Assembly (NCBI GenBank): GCA_932294295.1 | Contig: OW028580.1 | Location: 29,762,396 to 29,826,395 of the forward strand | DNA length: 64,000 nucleotides | Reading direction: 5' to 3' | Source: Alitta virens | Taxonomy: Eukaryota; Annelida; Polychaeta; Phyllodocida; Nereididae | Shown: piece by piece, positions 63,957 through 64,000 of the stretch | How positions within the stretch are numbered: the first letter of the stretch is position 1 | Layout of the letters: every line of letters starts with the position of its first letter | The notes under the pieces: generated by a model | Databases searched by the model: none | Seen by the model: the letters and a program-made list of their open reading frames with translations, nothing else | Told to the model about the DNA's origin: nothing | Made by a program: the position numbers and the translations under genes

Positions 63957-64000
63957 CTGTAATATTGATAAAAGAAAACAAGAATTGCAATGGTAATATT

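Larger units (their letters stand above)
61850..63655 (-). mobile_element. 5'-truncated, broken LINE (non-LTR retrotransposon)
   Basis: Minus-orientation remnant in the intron between FN2-1 and the next microexon. Seen in order: CFVDFTKAF (RT motif A) up to a frame break near 63,545, then INRNALYYKLMKQQ and GVLQGGILSPKL (63352-63564), a second frame change near 63,370, then THLLYADDIVLVAD (motif C with YADD) and KWHLIVNVGKT (63147-63413). A further break leads to a 262-codon C-terminal part (62094-62882) with CTKCNLNEVEDEIHSLIICP, the zinc-knuckle end common in CR1/L2/Jockey-group elements. Endonuclease and 5' end are missing. The 3' end lies near a TA microsatellite at about 61,835-61,850; ends are approximate. 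Confidence 0.85.

Overview
This is AT-rich nuclear DNA from a marine-type invertebrate animal. Introns of roughly 100 to 800 bp split the genes, with GT-AG and a few GC-AG borders, and SINE, LINE, LTR and MITE insertions lie inside the introns. The domain repertoire (VWD, EGF, LamG, C-type lectin, PAN/apple, FN2-like, VHL-beta-like and farnesoic-acid-methyltransferase-like domains in one secreted protein) fits a cnidarian, lophotrochozoan, hemichordate or lancelet. I cannot name the species or phylum from sequence alone.

Nearly all host coding sequence belongs to one giant gene on the minus strand, running off both ends of the window. I traced 136 exons by eye. Their lengths sum to 20,358 nt (about 6,786 residues), and intron phase agrees at every junction, including the junction that spans the large mobile element. 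Read from right to left, the protein has: five FN2-like modules separated by microexons (63.96-59.85 kb); a beta-rich domain; a PAN/apple domain; a VHL-beta-like domain; two Methyltransf_FA-like domains; and a second copy of the beta-rich domain (59.65-52.5 kb). Then come five tandem units, A to E, each resembling the core of vertebrate VWDE (von Willebrand factor D and EGF domain protein): LamG, Ig-like strands, Calx-beta-like, VWD, Cys-rich tail, EGF, IPT/TIG-like and a small Cys motif. Unit A carries an extra PAN domain. Unit E carries a C-type lectin domain, a third beta-rich domain, a Thr-rich linker and the only furin-type site. No start codon, signal peptide, stop codon or polyadenylation site is inside the window.

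The 8.6-kb intron between exons 44569-44678 and 35842-35997 holds a complete 8.27-kb LTR retrotransposon (36135-44407, minus orientation). It has 149-bp LTRs that differ at two sites, a 4-bp target duplication, a tRNA-Leu-type primer site and a polypurine tract. Its Gag-like reading frame starts with a helix-hairpin-helix motif and is broken into six pieces, and I see no reverse transcriptase, protease or integrase. A broken LINE lies at about 61.85-63.65 kb. Other introns hold a tRNA-derived SINE with an 11-bp target duplication, four copies of a G-tract foldback MITE of PIF/Harbinger type, a hAT-like MITE, an 80-bp MITE, two more foldback elements, a minisatellite that runs into a splice acceptor, and short tandem duplications, one of which copies a splice donor.

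The protein is most likely a very large secreted or matrix adhesion molecule built by repeated unit duplication and exon shuffling. The architecture is seen directly; the biological role is inference.
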